Origin: Pseudoalteromonas prydzensis
Lineage (GTDB): Bacteria; Pseudomonadota; Gammaproteobacteria; Enterobacterales; Alteromonadaceae
Assembly: GCF_001661495.1 (NCBI RefSeq)
Contig: NZ_BDDT01000018.1
Location: 1 to 64,000 of the forward strand
Length of the DNA stretch: 64,000 nucleotides
Direction: 5' to 3'
This document shows, one piece after another, positions 53,804 to 62,280 of the stretch (position 1 is the first letter of the stretch; each line of letters opens with the position of its first letter). Both the position numbers and the translations under genes were made by a program. The notes under the pieces are model-generated. The model saw only the letters and a program-made list of their open reading frames with translations, ran no database searches and was not told the origin of the DNA.

Positions 53804-54382
53804 GGGTGTATCTCCATTGTTAACATGGGTTTTAGAAGTCTTTAAAACGGCGACTTTGTCCATACCATCAACCGCAGGGTCGTTAGTCAGGGCAAAGTGG
53901 CGTAATTTGGTTGGGCGGCCCGTTTGTTTGTCGTAATGAAAAACAGGGCTTATAAAGCGGTACTCGTCGTTTTTTAGGTGTGCGCGGGCGCTGGGTGTCC
54001 AACGAACGTTAAGAGCATAAAGCCCCTCGCCTGGTACATACTCTAAATCGCTTGGGTTAAACCAACCGCTGGCAGGGGCTGGTTTGCCGTTTTCTTCGGC
54101 GTTTAGGGTTTGGTGCTCGTAGTCAAAATGGTAATCGTTAGTGCGGGTGCTAGCTGTGCTTTTTAATAGCTCAAATGCTGCTTGATCAAGTAACCAGGCA
54201 TTGGCAGGTACGTCGAACGGGCGGCCATCGTGTGATTTAAAGTGACCATCTGGCATCACCATTACGCGCTCACTGATACCTTGCTCGTTTATTTCGCTTG
54301 CAAAGCGGCACGCAGCAAACCCCAAGTTATTCGGGTGCTGAGCGTTTAATACTACAAGTGGTTGTGGTTTTTTAGTCGTCAT
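53231..54382 (-). CDS. Phage prohead protease/scaffold fusion, Mu gpI-like
   Basis: The 383-residue product has an N-terminal protease domain (about 1-190, with DGHFKSHDGRPFDVPANAWLL, NDYHFDYEHQTL, APASGWFNPSD, EYRFISPVFHY) of the Mu gpI family and a C-terminal helical scaffold (about 194-383). The ATG directly follows a perfect hairpin and has no clear ribosome site. It follows the two-gene cassette across a 237-base gap. Mature capsids need the protease to remove the scaffold. Confidence 0.92.
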   Translation of the reverse strand: MTTKKPQPLVVLNAQHPNNLGFAACRFASEINEQGISERVMVMPDGHFKSHDGRPFDVPANAWLLDQAAFELLKSTASTRTNDYHFDYEHQTLNAEENGKPAPASGWFNPSDLEYVPGEGLYALNVRWTPSARAHLKNDEYRFISPVFHYDKQTGRPTKLRHFALTNDPAVDGMDKVAVLKTSKTHVNNGDTPMNAAQKLLSLLGVTVDGDNVTDADYTKATTALAALKAKADEADTLTTQLSNANDAVAALKANSPNEVNLAKYVPVETYNALHTEMVALKSSSATQSVEQEVNKAKQDGRIIASEVEYLTSLGNQQGVAALKAVLDARSPIASLTAQQTTHTPKPEQDKDGLAALTAEDKYAADQLGLSHAAYAKAKQEQN

Positions 54383-54384
54383 GG

Positions 54385-54415
54385 CTGAACACAGGTTTTA
54401 AAAATCTGTGTTCAG
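54385..54415 (-). promoter_or_regulatory. Perfect hairpin just ahead of the protease start codon
   Basis: CTGAACACAG (54,385-54,394) and CTGTGTTCAG (54,406-54,415) are perfect 10-bp arms. The stem ends two bases before the ATG. No T-run follows on the minus strand, so it looks like a translational or operator element rather than a terminator. Confidence 0.6.
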
Positions 54416-54619
54416 TTTGGTATTTAAGGGATGTTTGTTGGCCGTGCGGTGTTTCGGGAAAAGCTTACATTAATTCGTGCTTAAATCTGCTGAAGAGTTA
54501 GGTTAGACAATGTAGTCTCAAGTTAATCTATTAAAACTGTTTAAAAGGTGTTTAAAATCGCTCCTAAGCACTTAGTAATAAATTTTAAGCTATCTCTTTG
54601 AGGTATCATTAAGTTTACC

Positions 54620-55537
54620 TTAAAACCAGCAGGAAGCCTCTTCAATATAATTTTCAATAGATTTGGGATCATTTTCTTTTTTAAGCAAATTTAGTAATAC
54701 ACTAACTTTTTTAATTAGCTCAGAATCTGAGCTGTAGGCTGTTAAAAAATTATAAAAGTCAGTTAAATACTTTTCCAAAATATTATCTCGATTTTTTCTA
54801 ATAAAATAACCATGTGTTCTGACTAAATGTTCAACTTCATTTATAACAAACTCAAAATGATATCTACCTAAAAAGTTTTCTACACTTTCAAGTTCTTCTA
54901 AATAAAAAGTAATTAGTGACAGCTTGCCTATAACAATTTGCTCAATTCTATTTGCGTTCATTTTTATTAGGTAAGTAATTGAGCTATCTTCTTCATCACT
55001 TGTAAACCAAACTAAAGTGGCTTTGTTGATTTGAGACATTTTACGCTCTTTGTTGTCTACTTCTAGAGATAAACAGGTATTCAAACTTCTGCTTAAGTTA
55101 TCTAACTGATTTAAAATGTGTGTTTCTTTAGCGCTTCTCAGGCTTGATTTAATTTGAGTTTCTAAGTGCTTATTCTGTTCTAAACCCACTTTAATTAGTT
55201 TTTCCGAATGTAACCTTTGCTTTTCAGACTCAGAAAATTGCAGCTCTTGGGCTGCTTTGTTCAGCTCCAACTGTTCTAAATTAATTTTTGCTGTTTTTTC
55301 TGCAGAAATAGCAGCTTCTAAACCTGCTTTTTGCTGCAATCTAAGTGAATAAATTAGAATTAAAATGGAGCAAAATGTTAAAAGTGGATTTAAAAGCCCA
55401 CCAAAGAAATCGCCTGTTGCCCCCCAATCTGCCAGTGATTTAGCCGGGCCAACACCAAAATAACTAATAAATACCCCTACGATTAGTGAAATAGGAATCA
55501 ACAATAAAATCAATCCTAACAATAACTTACTAGACAT
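54620..55537 (-). CDS. Membrane protein with GDFFGG-LNP motif, possible AbiC-like exclusion factor
   Basis: The start at 55,537 (MSSKLLLG) has AAGGA ahead and is preferred to a GTG eight codons earlier that overlaps the upstream stop; this gives 305 residues. Two membrane spans lie at about 4-28 and 46-66. Between them is GDFFGGLLNP (41-50), a signature I associate with putative abortive-infection (putAbiC-type) and related membrane proteins. The rest (70-305) is cytoplasmic, with a coiled coil near 70-125 and no enzyme motif. The gene is A+T-rich compared with the flanking head genes. It forms a two-gene unit with the 406-residue gene. An anti-phage role is inferred only. Confidence 0.7.
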   Translation of the reverse strand: MSSKLLLGLILLLIPISLIVGVFISYFGVGPAKSLADWGATGDFFGGLLNPLLTFCSILILIYSLRLQQKAGLEAAISAEKTAKINLEQLELNKAAQELQFSESEKQRLHSEKLIKVGLEQNKHLETQIKSSLRSAKETHILNQLDNLSRSLNTCLSLEVDNKERKMSQINKATLVWFTSDEEDSSITYLIKMNANRIEQIVIGKLSLITFYLEELESVENFLGRYHFEFVINEVEHLVRTHGYFIRKNRDNILEKYLTDFYNFLTAYSSDSELIKKVSVLLNLLKKENDPKSIENYIEEASCWF

Positions 55538-55557
55538 CGAATTATCCTTATTCAAAA

Positions 55558-56778
55558 TCACGCCTCTTTACCCTTTGATTTATTTTCTTGTTCAGCATCT
55601 TGCTTACGACTCACATCCACTTTTTTGATAAGCTCCATCATTAATTCTTGCGTATTTAAGGGGAAGCTTTCTTGCTGAGCTACATTAGTTTGTCTTGATG
55701 CAAAAATCCTCTCAGCTATTGAGATTTTAAGTCTATTTTGATCTTCTTCAGGTAAGGAGGAAATGTATGGAGTAATTACTTTTAGGTCTAGTGCTGTCCG
55801 ATGATAATTATATTGTTGCTCTCTATGCTTAGCAGATTCTCTCGAAAGGTAAGCAGCAGGTATTGATAGAATAAAAACTAACACTGTTCTGAATATCGAG
55901 CTTTCCCAATCGAAACCTGAATCTGTTGAATCATAAAATGAATAACAAACTATACCTATTATTATAATCATACACCCAATCGAGCCATATCTTAGTCCAT
56001 TAGCTGCTTTTCTTTCGTGTAAAGCACTTGTATCGAAATCTTGGGCCATCGTACGATTAGCTGATTGGCCTAAGAGATCATCCATTTGTAAACTTTTGGA
56101 GTTTAGATCTGCTATAGTGCTATCAAATTTATCCCTAAGAGTTTCAACTTTTAAGTTTAATTCTTTTAACTCTTGTTCAGCTGCGGCTTCCAAACTATTC
56201 ACTGATGATTGATGACTTTTAAACAGCTTATCTGTTTGTTTATTATACTCATTAAGCTTTAATTTCAACTCACCTTCTATAGTATTCATTGATGCAGTTA
56301 CAAGTTTTTTTTGAGCTTTAGAGAAATTAAAACTATCAGACTTGTCTGACGCGTTAAAAGCACTTATTAATATATTAATTTCTTTTGATAACGAATTAGC
56401 AATTGCCTTAGCATGGCGTGAAAGTTCATGATTTTGTAGGTATGAACCCATGAAAATTTCAAAATAATTCTCTAAATTGTGTATATGATCTGCAATTTTT
56501 ATAATACTTAATTCTGGTTCTAATAATGAGTTTTCCAAATAAAGTGAGCGAACATCCACCTTATTTAAAAATGAATCATCCATTCTCTTTATTGCCTCAG
56601 AAACATCATAATTAAGTGCTTCAAAGCTAAGCTCTAACCCACTGACCTCTTGTTTTACAACACTAAAATCACGAATAGCCCCATCTTTCCCAACCATCTG
56701 ACCGAAAATTTCATTTTTTAGTTCTATATAGCTTTCATTAATTGACTCTATAATTTGAAAAACTTCTTTTACTAGCAT
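55558..56778 (-). CDS. Coiled-coil protein with two membrane spans (406 residues), cassette partner
   Basis: The N-terminal 240 residues are helical with extended coiled coil (about 150-240, including EQELKELNLKVETLRDKF). Two membrane spans follow at about 265-282 (CMIIIIGIVCYSFY) and 296-311 (TVLVFILSIPAAYLS), then a cytoplasmic tail (AKHREQQYNYHRTALDLK, LPEEDQNRLK) that reads like a partner domain of membrane-linked defence proteins. AGGA precedes the ATG. Its own promoter may lie in the 61-base gap after gpG (TAGAAT at about 56,803-56,808). No known family. Function unknown; defence or exclusion is a hypothesis. Confidence 0.68.
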   Translation of the reverse strand: MLVKEVFQIIESINESYIELKNEIFGQMVGKDGAIRDFSVVKQEVSGLELSFEALNYDVSEAIKRMDDSFLNKVDVRSLYLENSLLEPELSIIKIADHIHNLENYFEIFMGSYLQNHELSRHAKAIANSLSKEINILISAFNASDKSDSFNFSKAQKKLVTASMNTIEGELKLKLNEYNKQTDKLFKSHQSSVNSLEAAAEQELKELNLKVETLRDKFDSTIADLNSKSLQMDDLLGQSANRTMAQDFDTSALHERKAANGLRYGSIGCMIIIIGIVCYSFYDSTDSGFDWESSIFRTVLVFILSIPAAYLSRESAKHREQQYNYHRTALDLKVITPYISSLPEEDQNRLKISIAERIFASRQTNVAQQESFPLNTQELMMELIKKVDVSRKQDAEQENKSKGKEA

Positions 56779-56839
56779 GATTCCATTCCTGATTATTTTT
56801 ATTTTAAATTTGCATCTATTCTACATAACTTTGTCTAGA

Positions 56840-57292
56840 TTAAACTAAAAAGTCACTCAATATCTCAATCACTTCTTTCTCATCATCCTGTGACAACCCT
56901 AAAAACGGCCTTGCTGGTATGGCGGCTAAACGTGGGATCATATCGCTGGTGCCACCAAATTGATGAATAGCGCCGTATTCCATATTTGTACCAAACTCCA
57001 ACGATTCATCACCTACGTTATAAGCGAACGTGTCGCGTAGTATGTCGTTTAGCCTGAGTATTTTATCTTTGTTCTTTTTTTTACTCTTGGCGTAATCTGG
57101 GCTAAGTGGCTGCCACGGTTCGCCATTTGGGCTGCGTTGCTCGTCAAAGTGATCGCGATGGGTCAACATTAAATGTTCGCCCACATTGCCAAGTGCTGGG
57201 GCTAAGTTATCTAGGTTCTTTACCAACTGGGTAAGCACATCGCTTACAGCGGTTGCGCCCTCTGTGCTTATTTCAATACGCGCACCAGCCAT
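56840..57292 (-). CDS. Phage virion morphogenesis protein, gpG-like
   Basis: This 150-residue protein matches the phage virion morphogenesis family (Mu gpG): it has the HLMLTHRDHFDEQRSPNGEP segment, PLSPDYAKSKKKNKDKIL, FGTNMEYGAIHQFGGT and RPFLGLSQDDEKEVIE. It completes capsid/tail assembly in the family. It shares a base with the 64-residue gene. The head operon is interrupted after it by the two-gene cassette. Confidence 0.92.
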   Translation of the reverse strand: MAGARIEISTEGATAVSDVLTQLVKNLDNLAPALGNVGEHLMLTHRDHFDEQRSPNGEPWQPLSPDYAKSKKKNKDKILRLNDILRDTFAYNVGDESLEFGTNMEYGAIHQFGGTSDMIPRLAAIPARPFLGLSQDDEKEVIEILSDFLV

Positions 57293-57486
57293 TACACTAG
57301 CCCTTCGTCAAATGCTTGCATGTGAGTTTGCTGGTCCAGCCCTGCAATAAGTGCTGGCAGTAAATCAGCAATTTGGTTAGCCTCTTGCCCTTTAGCTTGT
57401 TGCTCTAGCTTTGCAAATTCGCGGCATGTTTGTAGTGTGTATGGGGTTTGCTGTAGTAGCTGCTGTGCTTGCTCTATTAATTTCAT
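57292..57486 (-). CDS. 64-residue protein after the MuF gene, candidate immunity or chaperone
   Basis: The start lies within the end of the MuF gene (four-base ATGA overlap) and the stop at the gpG start. It is small, helical and Q-rich (KLIEQAQQLLQQTPYTLQTC, then QANQIADLLPALIAGLD). In MuF toxins an immunity gene is typically the next gene, so this is the natural candidate. No family is recognised; it may equally be a small head-assembly factor. Confidence 0.65.
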   Translation of the reverse strand: MKLIEQAQQLLQQTPYTLQTCREFAKLEQQAKGQEANQIADLLPALIAGLDQQTHMQAFDEGLV

Positions 57487-58964
57487 CGTCTTTTATCCTG
57501 TGATTTAGCGGCATCTTTTACTAGTTGGTCTATCCAGCTTACAAGCTCTGGTTGCCATTTTTTAAGCTCTTTACGAGCAAGCGCCCAGGCTGTGAATGTC
57601 TCTGCAAATTGCTCGTATTTATTCACTGCACCGTAATAGGTAACGGGCAAGGCATTTTTTAATAGCTCTGGCGCACCTGCGTAATAGTGTACTTGGTGGC
57701 CAAGTTCGTGCAGCCAAGTTGACACTAAACTATGTGCTTGGTGTTTATCTAGTGAATCTGCATTATGCGAAATAGTGTGATCACGTTTTATTGTTTCACC
57801 GTGCCAATTATACGGGTATTCACCTTTGTTGTTTGCTGAGCGCTGCACGGTAAGTGCAGCACTGTCTTTTAGCGCTTGCATATCAACTTTAGCTAAGTTT
57901 TGGGCGCTTTTCACTTTTACAACTATGTGCTCATACCCTACAGAAGTAAAACCCCCGCAGTTTTTAGCACCGCGAATGCTGTATTGCATGCGTGCATAAA
58001 ATTCATCTACGCCTAAGTACTCGCCTACTTCACTGCGTATAGCGGCATTTGCTTTAGAGCCTGCACTCATTTGGGTTTGATTTACAAATACGGTTTTAGT
58101 TTTTTTGGCTGTTAGAAAGTCGTTTAAGCCTTCAAGTACTTCACTGTCTAGCTGGGCTAGTAGCGGATCAAGCTTTAGTGCTGTGACGTTTTTAGCGCTG
58201 CTATAAGCCGATGGTACAATGCGGGTAGCTTGGTAATCCTCTATGCGCTTAGCAAGCGGTGGCTTATCTGCTATTTGCTTTTTAACCTGGCTTGTTAGCT
58301 GGGCGGTATTTTTGGGGGTGTAGTCAAAGCCCGGATCAATGCCCAGTGGTAGCTCAAACTCTTCGCCCGTTTTTTTATTAGTCCAACTATAACTACCGTT
58401 ATCGGGCGCTGTGCCTACGGTTAGGCCACGGCGCTTAAGCTCGCGTTCGCTTAAGCTGTATTTTTTACATTTGCAGCCCCAGCCATTACTGGGGCTGTGG
58501 GTGTCCCACCATGGATCATCAACCGGTAGCACCATGTTATTCCATTTCAAGTGTATTACGCGCGGGGTTTCGCTATCGCCGTGCTTGTATAACGCATAAG
58601 GGCGTGTGGCTTTAAGCGCTTGTATTTGCCCCTCACGTCCTGCGTTATAGGCTTGGCGTATATTGGTTTCGTATATTAATTGGCTACGCCATGCGGGCTG
58701 GCCGTTATGCTCCCAGCCGTAACGGGCTTTGATGTTATTAAATTCGTTTTGAAACCAGCCCAGGCTTTTACCTTCGCTTATGGCTTTATCTACCGAGGTG
58801 TAAAAGTCGTTTAGCATGTCGGCTTTGGTTACGCCTGCAACCATAAACGCGCGGTTATGAGCACTCTGCCATACATCATCCCAGCTATTGCTGGGTGTAT
58901 TTAGCTTTTGCCGAAAAAAATTGATGCCATCGTCAAATGGCAGTGAGCCATATCTAACAGCCAT
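57483..58964 (-). CDS. MuF head-morphogenesis protein with C-terminal zincin (HELGH) domain
   Basis: The N-terminal half (about 1-230) is the Mu gpF minor head protein: KADMLNDFYTSVDKAISEGK, IYETNIRQAYNAGREGQ and the cysteine pair in NGWGCKCKKYSLSERELKR. The C-terminal half (about 260-493) holds a zinc-metalloprotease signature HELGH (419-423) with glutamates at 451 and 455 as third-ligand candidates (KYEQFAETF). This matches the plan of MuF polymorphic toxins, which are carried in the virion and delivered with DNA. In Mu the protein is much shorter at this end. A protease toxin or a self-processing enzyme are both possible. Confidence 0.88.
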   Translation of the reverse strand: MAVRYGSLPFDDGINFFRQKLNTPSNSWDDVWQSAHNRAFMVAGVTKADMLNDFYTSVDKAISEGKSLGWFQNEFNNIKARYGWEHNGQPAWRSQLIYETNIRQAYNAGREGQIQALKATRPYALYKHGDSETPRVIHLKWNNMVLPVDDPWWDTHSPSNGWGCKCKKYSLSERELKRRGLTVGTAPDNGSYSWTNKKTGEEFELPLGIDPGFDYTPKNTAQLTSQVKKQIADKPPLAKRIEDYQATRIVPSAYSSAKNVTALKLDPLLAQLDSEVLEGLNDFLTAKKTKTVFVNQTQMSAGSKANAAIRSEVGEYLGVDEFYARMQYSIRGAKNCGGFTSVGYEHIVVKVKSAQNLAKVDMQALKDSAALTVQRSANNKGEYPYNWHGETIKRDHTISHNADSLDKHQAHSLVSTWLHELGHQVHYYAGAPELLKNALPVTYYGAVNKYEQFAETFTAWALARKELKKWQPELVSWIDQLVKDAAKSQDKRR

Positions 58965-60518
58965 CTAACGGCCCTCATCCACTTCTAGTGCGCCTAACAA
59001 CTCACTTGCTGCCATTGCCTTTGCCATTATCTCAGTAAGGCCCTCTGTGCTTATTTGTGGCTCTAATTCAAGTATGCCGTCGCGTATTTCTTCTAAGCTA
59101 CTGGCATTTTTGACCAGCTCAGTTACCGCATCGCTCATGCTATTTAAGTGTGTTTGTGCTTGTGCGGCAAGCTGCTCGGCCACTAAGTCGGCGTTGTCTT
59201 TTTGCGGTGCGGTTTTGAGTGCAGCAAAGCCTTTTAAAGCGGTTTGTGGTTCAGATGGGGTAAGGCTGAGTATCGCCTCTCCCTTTTCAGGCAGTGGGAT
59301 TTGGGTTTTTTCGCTCACCCATTTTGCGGGTATTGGATAGTTGACCTCGGTCAGTATTTTGAGTGCTGGGGCTAACTGGGCAATGTCTTCGGCTTCGCTG
59401 GTGTCGAATTTAAAGCGCGGTATACGGCGTGCGCCTGAGTAACTTTTAGAGTTAAGCGCATGCATTGGGTAAATAATATCGCGCGTTATGGTGTTCGCTA
59501 CTTGCTTTAAATCGCTTTCGGTTATGTCGTTTAGTACGTCCATGTGAACATTACCAAGGGCGTTAGTGCTAGTTTTACCGTCGGCTTGGCTGGTAAGCGT
59601 TGCGCCTAATACCGCTTTGCTTTGAGTGGTCTCGCACCACTTGATCATGGCTTCAAATGGATCTGATTGACCGTTAGCAGCATTTTGAAATTCAATTTCC
59701 ATGCCTTTAGGAATAATGCCGCCTGCGTTATGGCCGATGCTAAGCACGGCACGTAACAAAGTTGCTTTTTCGTCATCACTTGCGCCATTTGGGTACTTAC
59801 CTAAACGCAGTGGTAAGCCGTAAATCTCTAGGAACTCAGCAAGGTCACGGATTGAATAGTTTTTAAATAAGTACGGCCATGCCACCGTTGACGTTAACCC
59901 AGTGCGGTGAATATACCCTGATTTACTGCGGTGAATATGCGCGCACCAGCCAAACGGGTTTAACGCTTGGCCTGTGTAGCTGTTGTCGCGCAGCATTAAC
60001 TGGTTGCGGTTATCTGGATGGGTTTGGAATAAGTTTTGATCACGAAACTCATAACCGGTAATAATATGCTCGCCGCTATCAAACGCCCAGTTAAGCTCGT
60101 TACACGAAAACGATTTTAGTATAGCGTCGCTACAATCAAAGATTAGATCCTCTAACCAAGTGGCATCTTCTAGTATTTCTTGTATTGCTGCGGCGTCTTT
60201 TTCTTCTTGCTCTGTTGCGTTACGTGGCGGCTCTACTGACCAATCGTATTTAAGCCAGCCTCGGCGGCGTTTGGTAAGCTCACTAAATAGGTGGCCGTCT
60301 TTATCTTCCATGTCTTTGGCTAAGTCGGCCATGGCCGCTAAGTTACCTGCGTCGGCATCTTTAAGTAATTGCGCTAACTTTGCAGGGGTAAGCGCCTCGC
60401 TTGGGTGCTCAGCAAATTGGCGCATTAGCATGCCCACACGGCTATCTTGCTCGGTTTGGGTTTGCTTAAAGTCGGTTGATTTAATCGGGTTGCCGTGAAT
60501 ATCTACTATTTGGGTCAT
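58965..60518 (-). CDS. Phage portal protein, DUF935 (Mu gp29-like)
   Basis: This 517-residue protein has the DUF935 features: MTQIVDIHGNPI start, VGMLMRQFAEHPSEALTPAKL, KRRRGWLKYDWSVEPP, EIYGLPLRLGKYPNGASDDEKA and VLGATLTSQADGKTSTNALG. It forms the dodecameric portal through which DNA enters. Its start overlaps the stop of the 55-residue frame (ATGA). It precedes the MuF gene with no gap. Confidence 0.95.
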   Translation of the reverse strand: MTQIVDIHGNPIKSTDFKQTQTEQDSRVGMLMRQFAEHPSEALTPAKLAQLLKDADAGNLAAMADLAKDMEDKDGHLFSELTKRRRGWLKYDWSVEPPRNATEQEEKDAAAIQEILEDATWLEDLIFDCSDAILKSFSCNELNWAFDSGEHIITGYEFRDQNLFQTHPDNRNQLMLRDNSYTGQALNPFGWCAHIHRSKSGYIHRTGLTSTVAWPYLFKNYSIRDLAEFLEIYGLPLRLGKYPNGASDDEKATLLRAVLSIGHNAGGIIPKGMEIEFQNAANGQSDPFEAMIKWCETTQSKAVLGATLTSQADGKTSTNALGNVHMDVLNDITESDLKQVANTITRDIIYPMHALNSKSYSGARRIPRFKFDTSEAEDIAQLAPALKILTEVNYPIPAKWVSEKTQIPLPEKGEAILSLTPSEPQTALKGFAALKTAPQKDNADLVAEQLAAQAQTHLNSMSDAVTELVKNASSLEEIRDGILELEPQISTEGLTEIMAKAMAASELLGALEVDEGR

Positions 60519-60682
60519 GGGTTTACTCTAACTTTAATGATGGGCTTAATGCTTAGTACATATATATCAAGCGTTAATGTGTGTTGGTGGGCCTTGGCTA
60601 AACTGGCGGCTGTTATATCTAATTGCTGTACTTGGGCGGTGAATATCTCTTGATAAACCACCCTAAAGCGCCGCGCTACCAT
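60515..60682 (-). CDS. Small coupling protein between terminase and portal (55 residues)
   Basis: The frame starts at an ATG overlapping the terminase stop (ATGGTAG), and its TGA overlaps the portal ATG. It reads MVARRFRVVYQEIFTAQVQQ, ending IIKVRVNP. Both overlaps suggest a translated link gene. A ribosome site is not clear, so it may depend on coupling. No family recognised; the space between large terminase and portal is empty in Mu. Confidence 0.45.
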   Translation of the reverse strand: MVARRFRVVYQEIFTAQVQQLDITAASLAKAHQHTLTLDIYVLSIKPIIKVRVNP

Positions 60683-62280
60683 GCGGCTTTACGATCACTT
60701 GCAAAATCGTCGCTGTGGTCTGGCCGCATGCTATTTACGTTTTGCTGAGCTTTACTAGGTAGTGGTGTAAATTCGATTGCGCTGCCATCCATTTCTGCGG
60801 CGCGAATTAGCATGGCTATTGATACCGCGCTATCACCGTGGCGTTTGTTGCCATCGCTACCGGTGTTTTTACCCTTATCTACCTGTGCAATGCCGTTTTT
60901 AAGTTTGATTTGGCCTAAGTCGTCTAGTACGTCCTGGTCTTTTGGTAGCGTTATATTGTCGGTTTCAAAATAGTCTTTTAGTTTTGGCATCCACTCGCGA
61001 TACCAGGCTTGCGATAAATGCACACAATCAACTAGCTCAGTGCCATAGTTAAGGCTGGCAGCTTCGGCTAAGTAACCGCCATTACCTGTGGCGTCAAAGG
61101 CAAGGCCACGTAATTTTGGTAAACGGTCACAAATATACAGCATGATTTGCTTTTGCTGCTCGTAAGTTACGTTGCGCAGCTCAACCATAAACGGCACGGT
61201 TAGGCTGGTGTCTTGGTTTATTTCACCAATACTGAATACGGATAAATCGCCTTTACGGGCGAAATCCTCACCAAAGGCGTGAGTTAGATCAGGATTTAAC
61301 CTACTTATAAGCTCGTCAATATTTTGCTTACACCAAGTCGCTACGTCTTTTACGCGCTGCTCTTCGGTCCAGCTTTCAAAGTCGGTGGGCGCTTCATAAC
61401 GTAGTACTTTGCAGTCATCACTTAAGGCACGTTCGCGCAGGCGGCGGCTTAGGTATTGGCCTGCGCCTTGGCTTGGTACGCAGTAAAGCTCCTCGTTAGC
61501 GGCATCCTGTGTGGGGTAAAAATCAACTTGATTAGCAAGCCATGCGTCTTCTTTGGCTTGCGTCCACTCTTGCCCACTCACTAAACAAATACGTTTATAA
61601 AGCCCATGCCTAAGCGCTTTATCAATAGGAATATGATGCACGGAGTACTTTTTAAGACCGCGCCGAGCTTGGGTAATTAGGGTGTTAAATAGGTTATCTA
61701 CGCCGTTATGGGTCGAAATAATACGTACTCGCCCGCCCCACATTGTAAGCGCCATCGCGGCTTTTAGTACTTCATCTAGCTTGTCGTGGAATGCGGCTTC
61801 GTCTATTACTACGTTACCTTGGCGACCACGTAAGTTGCGCGGGTTTGAGCTTAGCGCTACTATTTTTTTACCGGTACTTGGGAATTTAATTTCAAAGGTG
61901 TTGATTGATCGCTTGGTGCCGTCTGGGTCTTTTTCTTCAAATATGCCCTCTTCTACTTCGCCCATAACCATGTTGAGCTTTTGCGCCCAAAATGCACAGG
62001 CATCTATAAACTCCTTAGCCATTTCTTTATCTGAGCCAAGGTAATAGGTGTTTTGTGCGTTTGCGGGTGCAGCTGCGCTTAATACGTCGTCTAGCGCTTC
62101 GGCAAAGGTTAACCCAGTACGGCGAGACTTTTCGGCAATTTTTACTATTGCATCGTCTTCCATCCATGCTTTTTGATAACCAAAAAGTATGTCTGTGCCC
62201 ATGGCAACCGCTAAAGAACCTGCGACTTTGCTAAGCGGTAGTTCGTTAGTTTGGGTAATACTTTGCGCGGTGCTAGTCAT
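60676..62280 (-). CDS. Terminase large subunit, Mu gp28-like
   Basis: This 534-residue ATPase/nuclease packages DNA. It has GTDILFGYQKAWMEDDA, the Walker-A-like KSRRTGLTF near residue 50, Walker B VVIDEAAFHD near 155, SSNPRNLRGRQGN and the nuclease segment GLAFDATGNGG, as in Mu gp28 proteins. It overlaps the gp27-like gene by 8 bases. Mu-like phages package headful from integrated copies. Confidence 0.95.
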   Translation of the reverse strand: MTSTAQSITQTNELPLSKVAGSLAVAMGTDILFGYQKAWMEDDAIVKIAEKSRRTGLTFAEALDDVLSAAAPANAQNTYYLGSDKEMAKEFIDACAFWAQKLNMVMGEVEEGIFEEKDPDGTKRSINTFEIKFPSTGKKIVALSSNPRNLRGRQGNVVIDEAAFHDKLDEVLKAAMALTMWGGRVRIISTHNGVDNLFNTLITQARRGLKKYSVHHIPIDKALRHGLYKRICLVSGQEWTQAKEDAWLANQVDFYPTQDAANEELYCVPSQGAGQYLSRRLRERALSDDCKVLRYEAPTDFESWTEEQRVKDVATWCKQNIDELISRLNPDLTHAFGEDFARKGDLSVFSIGEINQDTSLTVPFMVELRNVTYEQQKQIMLYICDRLPKLRGLAFDATGNGGYLAEAASLNYGTELVDCVHLSQAWYREWMPKLKDYFETDNITLPKDQDVLDDLGQIKLKNGIAQVDKGKNTGSDGNKRHGDSAVSIAMLIRAAEMDGSAIEFTPLPSKAQQNVNSMRPDHSDDFASDRKAAW

